Assembly (NCBI RefSeq): GCF_014843355.1
Contig: NZ_CP062137.1
Coordinates: 1,426,001 to 1,490,000 of the forward strand
Source: Actinobacillus sp. GY-402
Lineage (GTDB): Bacteria; Pseudomonadota; Gammaproteobacteria; Enterobacterales; Pasteurellaceae
Direction: 5' to 3'
DNA: 64,000 nucleotides
Shown: positions 13,714 to 22,881 of the stretch, in pieces
Numbering within the stretch: position 1 is the first letter of the stretch
How the letters are laid out: each line of letters opens with the position of its first letter
Notes under the pieces: generated by a model
What the model was told of the DNA's origin: nothing
The model's input: only the letters and a program-made list of their open reading frames with translations
Databases searched by the model: none
Program-made: the position numbers and the translations under genes

Positions 13714-14820
13714 CTACTTCCCTGCCGTCGCTTCGTTGCCAAACATATTGCGAACTTTGTATATAAACGAGCTTTCCCAGCTATTAAGCAAAATCCCCAG
13801 CAATAAAAACGCCACATTCACCAACGGCATAAAAAGAGCGGCATCCAATTTTCCCGCCGCGCCGGCCGATTTCAGCGAACTCTGTGCTAAAAAATAGATT
13901 AAATACAGTAACAGCGCCGGCAACATTTTGGCAAAACGTCCCTGTCGAGGATTTACGCGGCTCATCGGCACGGCGATCAACGCCATTAGCGGCACCGCCA
14001 GAATTAAGGTTAAACGCCAATGTAATTCGGTTTTGGCCGCCGGCGTATCTAATCGGGTTAACGTATTGAAATCCAATACTTCCGCTTCATTTTCCGTCGC
14101 CTCGGCAGACTGATGTCCCAAATAAGCCTGATATTCTTCAAAACGGGTAATTCGGAAATCCGGTAACGCGGCAGAACCTTCAAATCGCTGACTATTTTTC
14201 AGGCTCAAAATTTGATCGCCGTTCGGTAAGGATTTAAGTTCGCCTTTTTCCGCCGTCACTACCGACGGTTTGGCGCTCCCCTTCTGGCGGGTTTGGAACA
14301 AGTACACGTCATTGATTTGACTATCTTTTATCTTATTGATAAATAAAACAAAATCGTTGTTATTCGACATCATAAACTGTCCTGCCGATAATGCCGCCAT
14401 ACGCGGATTCGCTTTTGCGTCTTCAACGATTTCCGTTTGTTTCTGAATTGCCCAGGGAGACAGCCATAATGCGTTATAAGCGGCAAGTATAGCGGTAAAA
14501 AACGAAAGCAATAAAACCACGCGCACTAAAATCCGCTGTCCCACGCCGCATGCGCGCATCACGGTGATTTCACTCTCCGCATATAACCGACCGAACGTCA
14601 ATAAAATCGCGATAAACAAACATAACGGCAACATCAGCTGCGCCATGGTCGGCATTCCTAATCCCAGCAGGGAAAAAACAAGATCCGCCGGCACATTTCC
14701 GTTAGCCGCCGAACCCAATACGCGGACAAGTTGCTGGCTGAAGAAAATTAAGAGCAAAATGAACAAAATCGCCACCTGGCTTTTGAACACTTCCCGGGTT
14801 AAATATCTGGTTAAAATCAC
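13714..14820 (-). CDS. lptF: LPS export permease LptF
   Basis: The 368-residue partner of LptG in the LptB2FG transporter. It begins [20 protein letters not shown], matching the family start; the initiation codon is GTG at 14820. Six membrane segments surround a periplasmic domain, and the coupling-helix region reads [18 protein letters not shown] (about 83-100). It is the first gene of lptF-lptG and is transcribed away from pepA, as in many gammaproteobacteria. Confidence 0.95.
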   Translation of the reverse strand: MILTRYLTREVFKSQVAILFILLLIFFSQQLVRVLGSAANGNVPADLVFSLLGLGMPTMAQLMLPLCLFIAILLTFGRLYAESEITVMRACGVGQRILVRVVLLLSFFTAILAAYNALWLSPWAIQKQTEIVEDAKANPRMAALSAGQFMMSNNNDFVLFINKIKDSQINDVYLFQTRQKGSAKPSVVTAEKGELKSLPNGDQILSLKNSQRFEGSAALPDFRITRFEEYQAYLGHQSAEATENEAEVLDFNTLTRLDTPAAKTELHWRLTLILAVPLMALIAVPMSRVNPRQGRFAKMLPALLLYLIYFLAQSSLKSAGAAGKLDAALFMPLVNVAFLLLGILLNSWESSFIYKVRNMFGNEATAGK

Positions 14821-14964
14821 GTTATCTTTTTTTCCGCTTGCAATTTATTGAAATTTCGTTAATCCTACGACCGCACATCGGCTATGAAGTTCCTTCACGA
14901 GGCGCTACAGGATTTGACCGCATATCATAGCCTATTTTCACCTTTAAAAACAGTAGGAAGAAAA

Positions 14965-16419
14965 ATGAAATACTCAGCAAATTCAACCGCACTTTCACAG
15001 GCGAATGCCGTTTTTGTCGCCGTTTTTGAAGACGGCACATTGTCACCGAGCGCACAACAATTGGATACGCAAAACGAAATTTCCGATTTAATCAAAAGCG
15101 GGGATATTTCGGGTAAAATCGACGAAATCACCGCATTTCGCCGACAAAATCGACATATTATCGTAGTAGGCGCCGGCAAACCGGGTGAAATCAACGAGCG
15201 TCAATTCAAACAAATCAGTCAAAAAGCGTTTCAAGCCGTTAAAACCACTTCCGCTCAAACCCTTGTCAACGCTTTAACGGAAGTGTCGATTAAAGATCGC
15301 GATATGTATTGGAACGTCCGCTTCGGGCTAGAAGCCATTGCGACGGAAAGTTACGTTTTCGACCAATTTAAAAGCAAAAAAACCGATCCAATCAAGCTGC
15401 AGAACGTGATTTTTCATACCGACGATGAACAGGCGCAGCTTGCCGTTCAGCACGCCGCCGCCATCGCTTTAGGGATAAAATCGGCGCGTGATCTTGCGAA
15501 CTGCCCGCCGAACGTCTGTAACCCGAGTTATTTAGCGGCGCAGGCAAAAACTTTGGAAAAACGTACCGCACTTTTAACCGCCGCCGTGCTGGGTGAAAAA
15601 GAAATGGCGGAATTGGGCATGCACGCTTACCTTGGCGTTTCGCAAGGTTCAAAAAATGAAGCGCAGCTTGCCGTGATGACATATAAAAATCATCCGAATC
15701 CTCATGCCAAACCCATCGTCTTGGTCGGAAAAGGATTAACCTTTGATGCCGGCGGCATTTCGCTGAAACCCGCCGCGGATATGGATGAAATGAAATACGA
15801 TATGTGCGGCGCGGCGTCGATTTTCGGTGTAATGAACGCTCTGGTGGAATTACAGCTGCCGCTGAATGTGATTGGCGTTATGGCGGGTTGTGAAAATCTG
15901 CCGGACGGCAATGCTTATCGTCCCGGCGATATTTTAACCGCCATGAACGGATTAACCGTCGAAGTACTGAATACCGATGCGGAAGGCCGTTTGGTGTTAT
16001 GCGATACTCTCACTTACGTGGAGCGCTTCGAGCCCGAATGCGTGATCGATGTGGCGACGTTAACCGGCGCTTGCGTCGTGGCGCTGGGACAGCACAACAG
16101 CGGTCTGATTGCCACCGACGATGCGCTTGCCGAACAACTGTTGCAAGCTTCGCAGCAAACGCAGGATAAAGCCTGGCGTTTGCCTTTAAGCGAGGAATAT
16201 CAGGAACAACTGAAATCCCCTTTTGCGGATCTTGCCAATATCGGCGGACGTTGGGGCGGCGCCATTACCGCAGGTGCATTCCTGTCGAATTTCACCAAAA
16301 AATACCGTTGGGCGCATTTGGACATCGCGGGAACCGCGTGGTTGCAAGGCGCCAATAAAGGCGCGACGGGCCGTCCGGTCGGATTATTAACGCAGTTCCT
16401 GATTAATCAATGCCGCTAA
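14965..16419 (+). CDS. pepA: Leucyl aminopeptidase (aminopeptidase A), M17 family
   Basis: The 484-residue protein removes N-terminal residues from peptides, with two metal ions; in E. coli PepA also binds DNA in Xer recombination. The M17 signature NTDAEGRL is at about 335-342, and metal ligands lie in [16 protein letters not shown] (about 253-268) and KYDMCGAAS. The N-terminal macrodomain-like part is more diverged. The ATG at 14965 is chosen because AGGAAG lies 4 bases upstream and the protein then begins [12 protein letters not shown]; the longer frame from 14884 has no ribosome site. It is divergent from lptF. Confidence 0.94.
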   Translation: MKYSANSTALSQANAVFVAVFEDGTLSPSAQQLDTQNEISDLIKSGDISGKIDEITAFRRQNRHIIVVGAGKPGEINERQFKQISQKAFQAVKTTSAQTLVNALTEVSIKDRDMYWNVRFGLEAIATESYVFDQFKSKKTDPIKLQNVIFHTDDEQAQLAVQHAAAIALGIKSARDLANCPPNVCNPSYLAAQAKTLEKRTALLTAAVLGEKEMAELGMHAYLGVSQGSKNEAQLAVMTYKNHPNPHAKPIVLVGKGLTFDAGGISLKPAADMDEMKYDMCGAASIFGVMNALVELQLPLNVIGVMAGCENLPDGNAYRPGDILTAMNGLTVEVLNTDAEGRLVLCDTLTYVERFEPECVIDVATLTGACVVALGQHNSGLIATDDALAEQLLQASQQTQDKAWRLPLSEEYQEQLKSPFADLANIGGRWGGAITAGAFLSNFTKKYRWAHLDIAGTAWLQGANKGATGRPVGLLTQFLINQCR

Positions 16420-16465
16420 CCGAAAGGACGCTATCGGCGCCCTTTCATCTTCGTTTAACATAGAC

Positions 16466-16509
16466 AAAAGTGCGGGCAAAAAAACGTTTATTTTTTTGCC
16501 CGCACTTTT
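16466..16509. terminator. Bidirectional uptake-signal-variant terminator
   Basis: AAAAGTGCGGGCAAAAAAA (16466-16484) and its complement (16491-16509) form a long stem with T-runs on both sides. It separates the convergent pepA and oxidoreductase genes. Both arms have the GTGCGGGC variant of the uptake signal. Confidence 0.88.
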
Positions 16510-16526
16510 CAGCTGTTCGCCTTGTT

Positions 16527-17111
16527 TTAGGTTATCTGCGACAAACCGTTACGCGTTTTTTCCGCCGCTTCGTCCAACATCGCGCGGCGAGCGGCGTCAT
16601 CAATCAAATACAGACTACCGAATAAAGTATGCTGAATATCCGTGATTCCGCAGAAATTAAACAAACCGTTCACCAAACACACGTCTAAACCCTGCGCATA
16701 GCCGTTTTCCCGATAAGTTTGCGCATTACTGCCCAGATTAATGAACTGTTGCATTTTCTTGCCGCGCAACAATCCTACAGACCCCGTTTCGTCGGTTTGA
16801 TAAGCGAAGCCGTGGGTTAATACGCGATCGAGATAACCTTTTAGGATAGCGGGAAAGCCCATCCACCATAACGGATAAATCAAGGTGATTAAATCCGCCC
16901 GGCGGATATATTGCTGCTCCTGCAGAATATCGGGCGGAATATCGCCTTTCAGTTCGTGCAAAGGCAGCACGGGATTAAAATTCATCTCGTATAAATCTCT
17001 TACAATCACTTCGGCGCCTTGCTGCGCGCTGACATCGGCCACGCGCGCAACCATCGCGTTGGTAAAACTGTCGGGGTTAGGATGGGCAAAAATAATAAGA
17101 TGTGTCGCCAT
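16527..17111 (-). CDS. NAD(P)H-dependent quinone oxidoreductase, flavodoxin-like fold
   Basis: The 194-residue protein begins HLIIFAHPNPDSFTNAM, the FMN-phosphate-binding start of the KefF/MdaB/NQO family, and has YPLWWMGFPAILKGYLDRVL (about 79-98), the conserved flavin/active-site segment. It likely reduces quinones or other electrophiles with NAD(P)H in the cytosol. It follows the nfeD-like gene by 3 bases, so it is the third gene of a qmcA-nfeD-oxidoreductase operon. Which subfamily it belongs to cannot be fixed here. Confidence 0.82.
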   Translation of the reverse strand: MATHLIIFAHPNPDSFTNAMVARVADVSAQQGAEVIVRDLYEMNFNPVLPLHELKGDIPPDILQEQQYIRRADLITLIYPLWWMGFPAILKGYLDRVLTHGFAYQTDETGSVGLLRGKKMQQFINLGSNAQTYRENGYAQGLDVCLVNGLFNFCGITDIQHTLFGSLYLIDDAARRAMLDEAAEKTRNGLSQIT

Positions 17112-17114
17112 AAT

Positions 17115-17561
17115 TTAAATCTTTTTCACAATTAATGTAATGCCTTGCACCGCAAGGACTTCAACGGTATCGCCGATATTAAGCCCGGCGCCTTGAATCC
17201 GCCAGGTGGTGTCGCCGAAACGTCCGCGTCCGATACCGTTATCGCCCATTTCCTGCACCACGCCGCGACTTGCCAGCATCGCGTGATTCCGCTGATTAAG
17301 CACGGAATGCTTTTCATCCGCCTGATCCCGTCCGTGCTGATATTTCCACCACATAATGCTGAAAATCGTGGCTAGCACGGCATAAATAATACCCAATAGC
17401 GGCAACGTCAGCGCGGTGACGAACGCCATCAGCCCCGCCACTACGACGGCCGCCAGCCCCCACCAAAGCAAAAAAATGCCCGGAATGAGAATTTCGGCAA
17501 TCAGTAGCACAAAGCCTAAAATCAGCCAGTGCCAAGCCGTCCAGGTCGTTAACCATTCCAT
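17115..17561 (-). CDS. NfeD-family membrane protein (YbbK-type)
   Basis: The 148-residue protein has two or three membrane helices in the first 75 residues (WHWLILGFVLLIAEILIPGIFLLWWGLAAVVVAGL and LLGIIYAVLATIFSIMWW) and a C-terminal OB-fold domain (GRGRFGDTTWRIQGAGLNIGDTVEVLAVQGITLIV). NfeD proteins work with stomatin/SPFH partners. Here the SPFH gene qmcA is immediately upstream with a 9-base gap, which is the expected pairing. Confidence 0.88.
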   Translation of the reverse strand: MEWLTTWTAWHWLILGFVLLIAEILIPGIFLLWWGLAAVVVAGLMAFVTALTLPLLGIIYAVLATIFSIMWWKYQHGRDQADEKHSVLNQRNHAMLASRGVVQEMGDNGIGRGRFGDTTWRIQGAGLNIGDTVEVLAVQGITLIVKKI

Positions 17562-17570
17562 CTTTTTTCC

Positions 17571-18488
17571 TTATTTTTTATCGCCTTTCAATAATTCTGC
17601 GACGCCCGCCACAGAACCGATCAGATTACCCGCTTCCAACGGCATTAATACCACTTTGCTGTTATTGGCGCCGCCGATGTCTTTCAAGGCTTCGGTATAT
17701 TTCTGAGCGATAAAGTAATTAATTGCTTTGGTATCACCGTTGGCTATGGCCTCAGATACCATTTGGGTTGCTTTGGCTTCCGCCTGAGCCGCACGCTCAC
17801 GGGCTTCCGCCTGCAAAATGGCCTCTTGCTTTTCCCCTTCCGCGCGCAAAATACGGGATTGTTTTTCCCCTTCCGCACGCAAAATTTGAGCCTGACGCAC
17901 CCCTTCCGCTTCCAGAATTTCCGCCCGTTTGTTTCGTTCGGCTTTCATTTGCGCGTTCATGGCTTCGCTTAATTCACGCGGCGGACGCACGTCTCGGATT
18001 TCAATTCGCGTCACTTTCACGCCCCACGGATTGGTCGCTTCATCGACGATAGATAACAAACGACCGTTAATGCTGTCGCGCTGGGAAAGCATTTCGTCCA
18101 GTTCCATGCCCCCTAAAACGGTACGAATATTGGTCATCACCAAATTGATAATCGCCTGTTCCAAATGATTCACTTCATAGGCGGCGCTGCGCGCGTCAAT
18201 CACTTGCACGAAACACACCGCATCAATGGAAACATTGGCATTATCTTTTGAAATCACTTCCTGAGACGGAATATCCAGCACCTGTTCCATCATATTGATT
18301 TTGCGTCCCACGCGATCCACAAAAGGCACCACGAAATTCAAGCCGGGCGTAAGGGTTTTAATGTAACGTCCGAAACGTTCGATCGTCCAGTGATAGCCTT
18401 GCGGCACCGCTTTAATGGTGGAAAACAGAACGACAAACACCAAAATGACAAACACAATCGCGGCGGGGTAAAGATCAAAAATATCCAT
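17571..18488 (-). CDS. qmcA: SPFH/stomatin-family membrane protein QmcA
   Basis: This 305-residue protein has one N-terminal membrane helix ([23 protein letters not shown]), a SPFH/PHB domain ([33 protein letters not shown] through about 180) and a long coiled coil rich in Ala, Glu and Arg with repeated ILRAEGEKQ units (about 205-250). Stomatin-like proteins form large membrane microdomain assemblies and often modulate FtsH proteolysis. The repeated ILRAEGEKQ units give internal repeats in the DNA near 17800-17900. Paired with NfeD downstream. Confidence 0.92.
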   Translation of the reverse strand: MDIFDLYPAAIVFVILVFVVLFSTIKAVPQGYHWTIERFGRYIKTLTPGLNFVVPFVDRVGRKINMMEQVLDIPSQEVISKDNANVSIDAVCFVQVIDARSAAYEVNHLEQAIINLVMTNIRTVLGGMELDEMLSQRDSINGRLLSIVDEATNPWGVKVTRIEIRDVRPPRELSEAMNAQMKAERNKRAEILEAEGVRQAQILRAEGEKQSRILRAEGEKQEAILQAEARERAAQAEAKATQMVSEAIANGDTKAINYFIAQKYTEALKDIGGANNSKVVLMPLEAGNLIGSVAGVAELLKGDKK

Positions 18489-18534
18489 AATCCGTTCCTT
18501 TTATAAATAAAAAATACCTAAAAACTATAACAAA

Positions 18535-19980
18535 TCAGACCGCACTTTGTACATATTTATAACCGTCGCGGTCCGGCACAAATTCAAAGATATGGGTGAT
18601 ACAATTCGGCGCGTCCTGATCCTGATGAGAGACGAACAATAATTGAGTTTTGCTGTTGCTCACAAGTTGCTCGATAAAACTTTTCACCAGCTTACGGTTT
18701 ACACCGTCCAAGCCCTGCAGCGGCTCATCCAGAATCAATACCGGCGGATGCTTCACCATCGCGCGGGTAATTAACAGCAATCGCTGCTGCCCCCAGGACA
18801 ACGAGCGAAACGGTTTTTTCGCCAACGCGCTTAAATTCAGGCGGGACAACCACTGCAAGGCTTTCACCCGTAATGCGTCGGGCGTCTGTTGATAGACGCC
18901 GATACTGTCAAAAAAGCCCGAAATAATCACGTCCGACACGGAACAATTAACGCGATAATCCATATGTAACTGGCTGCTGACATAACCGATTTTAGATTTA
19001 ATGTCCCAAACGGTTTCGCCGCTGCCGCGCTGGCGCCCGAACAAGACCACGTGATTACTGAACGCTTGCGGATGATCGCCGGTAATCAGCGACAGCAAGG
19101 TTGATTTTCCCGCGCCGTTCGGCCCTTTAATCCACCAATGTTGTTTAGGCTCAACCCGCCACGAAAGATTATTCAGAATCACATTATCGCCGTAACGAAC
19201 CGTTACATTGCGTAAATCAAAGTGCGGGCGATTTTCCGGTAGTTTTTGTAACGGTGCCGCCGCTTCCGGCAACGCCGCATCCACCGCATTTTCCGCATAA
19301 GCCAGCTGCTGAAAAATACTTTGTTCTTCAATTTCCTCTCGTTCGCCCTGCAGGATCAATTCGAGATTTTCCAACACGGCAATTTTCTTCGCCGCCTTCG
19401 GAATATCGCCGAAGCGGTTGACAATCAGCACTAACGCCATTTTTTCCGCCAATCGCTCAAGCAGCCGAACCCAATCCTGTACGGACTGCTTATCCAGCCC
19501 TTCGAAAGGTTCGTCTAAAATCAACACATCCGGCTCGCTCACCAATGCCTGCGCCAGCAACACTTTACGGCTTTCGCCGGTAGAAAGCTGCATAAACGGA
19601 CGTTCCAGCAATTGTTCGATATGCAAACTTCCGGCATATTCTTCGCACAAGGCGTTTTTATCCGAACCGTTTAAAATCATCTGACGCGCGGTTTTACCGA
19701 AATCGTCAGGACTCACCATATCGTTATTTCGATCCTTAAAAGTTTGCTCTAAAATCTGCTGTTGCTTTTCAAAGGAAAGCAAATGAACGTGTTGAAAACT
19801 ATTGTGACGCTCACCCGAATAAAGCGGCAAAGCGCCTTCCAACGCCAATGAAAATGCGGTTTTACCGCTGCCGTTGCTGCCCACGATCACCCAATAATCG
19901 CGCGGGAAAATCTCAAAGTGCGGTAAAATTAAGAAACGATTTTGCCGTAGCTTGAATCGTGCATTTTCGAAATTAAGCAT
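18535..19980 (-). CDS. modF: ModF-like double ABC ATPase
   Basis: The 481-residue protein carries two ABC cassettes and no membrane part. Walker A motifs are VGSNGSGKTAFS (about 33-44) and KGPNGAGKSTLL (second cassette), each with signature motifs (LSTGESRK and LSWGQQRL) and Walker B (VLILDEPFEGLD and VLILDEPLQGLD). E. coli ModF has this layout and lies near the molybdate transporter genes; its exact role is unclear. No molybdate genes are adjacent here. It is a single gene following the sstT terminator. Confidence 0.85.
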   Translation of the reverse strand: MLNFENARFKLRQNRFLILPHFEIFPRDYWVIVGSNGSGKTAFSLALEGALPLYSGERHNSFQHVHLLSFEKQQQILEQTFKDRNNDMVSPDDFGKTARQMILNGSDKNALCEEYAGSLHIEQLLERPFMQLSTGESRKVLLAQALVSEPDVLILDEPFEGLDKQSVQDWVRLLERLAEKMALVLIVNRFGDIPKAAKKIAVLENLELILQGEREEIEEQSIFQQLAYAENAVDAALPEAAAPLQKLPENRPHFDLRNVTVRYGDNVILNNLSWRVEPKQHWWIKGPNGAGKSTLLSLITGDHPQAFSNHVVLFGRQRGSGETVWDIKSKIGYVSSQLHMDYRVNCSVSDVIISGFFDSIGVYQQTPDALRVKALQWLSRLNLSALAKKPFRSLSWGQQRLLLITRAMVKHPPVLILDEPLQGLDGVNRKLVKSFIEQLVSNSKTQLLFVSHQDQDAPNCITHIFEFVPDRDGYKYVQSAV

Positions 19981-19999
19981 GTCATTTCTCCGAATACAA

Positions 20000-20026
20000 A
20001 AAAAGCGGATAAAAAATCCGCTTTTT
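20000..20026 (-). terminator. Terminator after sstT
   Basis: AAAAAGCGGAT and ATCCGCTTTTT form an 11-bp stem with an A5 loop, giving T-runs on either strand. It lies 13 bases past the sstT stop and just upstream of modF. Confidence 0.85.
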
Positions 20027-20038
20027 CAATCAATAGAA

Positions 20039-21283
20039 CTATGCGTTATTTTTACGTTCTTCCGCCATACAGACCGCTGCCGTAAATAATACGTCGGTGG
20101 ACGAATTGAGTGCGGTTTCCGTTGAATCCTGCAATACGCCGATAACGAAACCTACCGCAATCACCTGCGCCGCCACATCACCGGGAATACCGAACAAGCT
20201 ACAGGCCAACGGAATTAACAAAAGCGAACCGCCGGCAACACCCGAAGCGCCACACGCACATACGGCCGATACAACGCTTAATAAAATCGCTGTCCAAATA
20301 GATACCGGAATACCTAATGTTTGTACCGCCGCTAAAGTCAATACCGTAATGGTAATTGCCGCGCCCGCCATATTGATCGTCGCGCCTAGCGGAATAGAAA
20401 CGGAATAAGTTTCTTCATCCAAACCCAATTCTTCGGCAAGATCGATATTCACCGGAATATTTGCTGCCGAACTGCGGGTAAAGAATGCGGTTAAACCGCT
20501 CACACTGATACATTTCCACACTAATGGATACGGATTGCGGCGAATTTTCCAATAAACGATAATCGGATTAACTACAAATGCTACAAAGAACATAGAACCA
20601 AGCAACACAAGCAGTAAATGTCCATAATTCCAAAGCGCGCTTAATCCTTTGTCGGCAAGCGTTGCAGCAACTAAGCCGAAGATACCGAACGGCGCAAGGC
20701 TAATGACCAAATGCACAATTTTCGATACGGCTTCGGCGAAATCATTCATAACATTTTTCGTGCCTTCCGCGGCATGACGTAATGCAATGCCCAAAGCAAT
20801 TGCCCAAGTTAAAATACCGATAAAGTTACTGGTTGCCAATGCTTCGACCGGATTGGCAAAAATATTTGAAATAACCACGACAAAGACTTCCGAAACGCTA
20901 CTCGGCGGTGATAACGAATCCGCCGTGGTGGTTAACGGAATATGCATCGGGAAGGCAAAGCTTGCTAAAACGGCCACAATGGAAGCACCGAAGGTACCGA
21001 TGGCATAAAGCATCACAATATCTTTCATGTTGCTTTTGGAGCCGACTTTCTTATTCGCAATGGCCGCAATCACCAAAACGAAAATTAAAATCGGCGCAAC
21101 GGCACGAAGGCCTTTAACGAATAAAGAACCTAAAATACCGACTTTTTCAGCAAGATTAAATTTAAGAACCGGTTCCAGATCTGGACTGATTAATGCCGTA
21201 ATTACACCAAGAATTAACCCGACTATAATACGTTTCACCAAACTGCCATGAAAAAAGAGAGAAATAAAACGTGAAGTATTCAT
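20039..21283 (-). CDS. sstT: Sodium:serine/threonine symporter SstT
   Basis: This 414-residue inner-membrane transporter of the dicarboxylate/amino acid:cation symporter family takes up serine and threonine with sodium. It begins [26 protein letters not shown] and contains [30 protein letters not shown], the conserved serine-rich re-entrant loop, and [28 protein letters not shown]. The ATG at 21283 fits the family start; a GTG frame reaches 21328 but adds residues unlike the family. The ribosome site is poor. Confidence 0.93.
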   Translation of the reverse strand: MNTSRFISLFFHGSLVKRIIVGLILGVITALISPDLEPVLKFNLAEKVGILGSLFVKGLRAVAPILIFVLVIAAIANKKVGSKSNMKDIVMLYAIGTFGASIVAVLASFAFPMHIPLTTTADSLSPPSSVSEVFVVVISNIFANPVEALATSNFIGILTWAIALGIALRHAAEGTKNVMNDFAEAVSKIVHLVISLAPFGIFGLVAATLADKGLSALWNYGHLLLVLLGSMFFVAFVVNPIIVYWKIRRNPYPLVWKCISVSGLTAFFTRSSAANIPVNIDLAEELGLDEETYSVSIPLGATINMAGAAITITVLTLAAVQTLGIPVSIWTAILLSVVSAVCACGASGVAGGSLLLIPLACSLFGIPGDVAAQVIAVGFVIGVLQDSTETALNSSTDVLFTAAVCMAEERKNNA

Positions 21284-21448
21284 AATAAAGCATAAAGTTA
21301 TGCAAGCGTTTGCCTGCCAGTTAAACACAAGGATCCCGCGATCCGATAAAGCACACTAAAGATAACGGAAAATCCAGCGGTTGGAAACAAAAAATTAAGA
21401 TTTTCTAACATTCAATGCTCGCCAGTTAAAAAAGATCTAAAAACACTG

Positions 21449-21478
21449 TTGACAAACTGTTTAAGAAAACAGTAACAT
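21449..21478 (+). promoter_or_regulatory. SOS promoter with a perfect LexA box
   Basis: TTGACA (21449-21454) and TAACAT (21473-21478) are 18 bp apart. Between them ACTGT-N8-ACAGT (21456-21473) is a complete LexA operator in the CTGT-N8-ACAG form, placed to block RNA polymerase. The start codon follows 58 bp later. Confidence 0.82.
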
Positions 21479-21535
21479 ACACCTGTAAATTAAATCACCC
21501 TGATTTTATTTTTAGTATCCCTAAGGAGATCCGTC

Positions 21536-21973
21536 ATGAACTATGCGATTCAGGCTCAAAACGATTTTTCTTATCAACCTATGCCGTTTTTCGAAGATCA
21601 TGCAATGACATCAAATTACAGTCGAAAACTGGATCTGAATTTATATTGCATCAAACGTCCGCAACAAACCTGTTTTATTCGCGTAACCAATCCCGATATG
21701 CTGGCATGGGGAATCGAACAAGGCGATATGTTGGTGGTCGAAAAAAGCGAATCATTGACGGTCGGCGATCTGGTTGTCATTGAAAACCGGAATAAAATGG
21801 ACATCTACGAATTCGTCACCCACAACAACGGCGAATTTGTCTTGTTTTCGCTCAGTACAAAAGCGGCCAATATTAAAACCCATAACTTAGCGGATTTAAA
21901 TATTGTTGGCGTGGTAACCAATACGATTCATCAAGTCAAACCTCGTCGCGACACCATGAAATTCGTGGCATAA
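21536..21973 (+). CDS. SOS-controlled S24/UmuD-like protein lacking catalytic residues
   Basis: The 145-residue protein resembles the C-terminal LexA/UmuD fold: CFIRVTNPDMLAWGIEQGDMLVVE aligns with UmuD's region around GDSM, then SESLTVGDLVVIENRNKMDIYEF, and ends with LNIVGVVTNTIHQVK. The nucleophile Ser is replaced (NPDM for GDSM) and the Lys expected in the next strand is not evident, so self-cleavage looks lost. No umuC lies next to it. AAGGAG is 7 bases before the ATG. The gene has its own LexA-box promoter and an uptake-signal terminator. A non-cleaving accessory of SOS mutagenesis is one possibility; H. influenzae has a UmuD-like SOS gene that may be the homologue. Confidence 0.72.
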   Translation: MNYAIQAQNDFSYQPMPFFEDHAMTSNYSRKLDLNLYCIKRPQQTCFIRVTNPDMLAWGIEQGDMLVVEKSESLTVGDLVVIENRNKMDIYEFVTHNNGEFVLFSLSTKAANIKTHNLADLNIVGVVTNTIHQVKPRRDTMKFVA

Positions 21974-22019
21974 CCATTCTATTAACCGAGTACCAATTAA
22001 TTCGGTGCGATACCATGCA

Positions 22020-22059
22020 AAAGTGCGGTCAAAATATTCAATATTTTGACCGCACTTTA
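22020..22059. terminator. Uptake-signal inverted-pair terminator
   Basis: AAGTGCGGTCAAAATATT and its exact complement are separated by one base and flanked by T-runs. It lies between the convergent S24-like and MepS-like genes and serves both. Confidence 0.9.
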
Positions 22060-22085
22060 TACACAACAAGCTTCAACATTAAGTG

Positions 22086-22652
22086 TTATAGAATTCGACG
22101 AGATTGGGTGTAGGTTCTTGCCCAATAATTTTCATCCAATGAACTGATTGTGACACCCTGGCTTGAGCTGGCATGCATAAATTTATTATTTCCTATATAC
22201 ACGCCGACGTGAGAATTACCGCGGAAAAAAACTAAATCGCCTTGTTTGAGTTGATGTTTTTGAATACGTTGTCCTAAAGAACGTTGTTCTGAAGTCGAAC
22301 GCGGCAAATTCACGCCGAAGGCAGTGGCAAATGCCGTTTGCATAAATGCCGAACAATCAATGCCGCCGCGTCCCGTACCGCCCAAACGATAACGCGTTCC
22401 TACCCATTTATTATAAACCTGGGCGAGTCTTTGTGCGCTTTGCGCCGGAGAAACGGTTGAATATTGACGAACGTATTGGTTAGAAAGGGATGATTGGTAC
22501 GGACGGTTTGTTTTCAACTGGCCAATAAAGGAGGTTAATTCCGCATCGTTTCTTTCATCAACTGACGGATAAGCCGCCGTATCCAGTTTGGAAGACGACG
22601 AACAAGCCGCTAAAAATAATGCACCGGTGATAACTAACAGTTTCTTTAACAT
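22086..22652 (-). CDS. NlpC/P60 murein endopeptidase lipoprotein (MepS/Spr-like)
   Basis: The 188-residue protein starts with a lipoprotein signal (LFLAAC, Cys at 17) and ends with an NlpC/P60 domain: GTRYRLGGTGRGGIDCSAFM contains the nucleophile Cys, and SHVGVYIGNNKFMHASS the catalytic His residues. MepS-type enzymes cut D-Ala-mDAP crosslinks so that the wall can expand. The YRLGG-IDCS spacing is closer to MepS than to NlpC, but the name is not certain. An ideal CRP site lies about 104 bp upstream. Single gene. Confidence 0.87.
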   Translation of the reverse strand: MLKKLLVITGALFLAACSSSSKLDTAAYPSVDERNDAELTSFIGQLKTNRPYQSSLSNQYVRQYSTVSPAQSAQRLAQVYNKWVGTRYRLGGTGRGGIDCSAFMQTAFATAFGVNLPRSTSEQRSLGQRIQKHQLKQGDLVFFRGNSHVGVYIGNNKFMHASSSQGVTISSLDENYWARTYTQSRRIL

Positions 22653-22755
22653 GAGTAAAAAAGAAGAATATTTTGAATAAATACGAATAAAGCGGTAGGA
22701 CTATACCAAATACATCTAACCATTGCCAGCTTTTATTCCGTTTTTTATCATATTT

Positions 22756-22771
22756 TGTGAGATAAATCACA
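22756..22771 (-). promoter_or_regulatory. CRP-cAMP site upstream of the MepS-like gene
   Basis: TGTGA-GATAAA-TCACA is a perfect inverted pair with the 6-bp spacing of the CRP consensus, in an AT-rich context. It is about 104 bp before the MepS-like ATG, an activating distance if transcription starts about 40-60 bp downstream of it. Confidence 0.72.
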
Positions 22772-22828
22772 TTTTTTATAATTAAACAAATATAAGTAAA
22801 CGGCTTTTTTACGGTTCAAATACAAAAA

Positions 22829-22855
22829 ACCGCACTTTTCTGAGAAAAGTGCGGT
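22829..22855. terminator. Uptake-signal terminator after lpd
   Basis: ACCGCACTTTTC and GAAAAGTGCGGT form a 12-bp stem with a three-base loop, 27 bases after the lpd stop codon on the minus strand. Confidence 0.88.
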
Positions 22856-22881
22856 GAAATTTTTCAACGTTTTTTTACGGC

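Noticed and set aside
16466-16509. Inverted uptake-signal pairs as insertion-sequence ends
   Set aside because: The same pairs recur at gene ends all over the host part, have no transposase between them and no target duplications.
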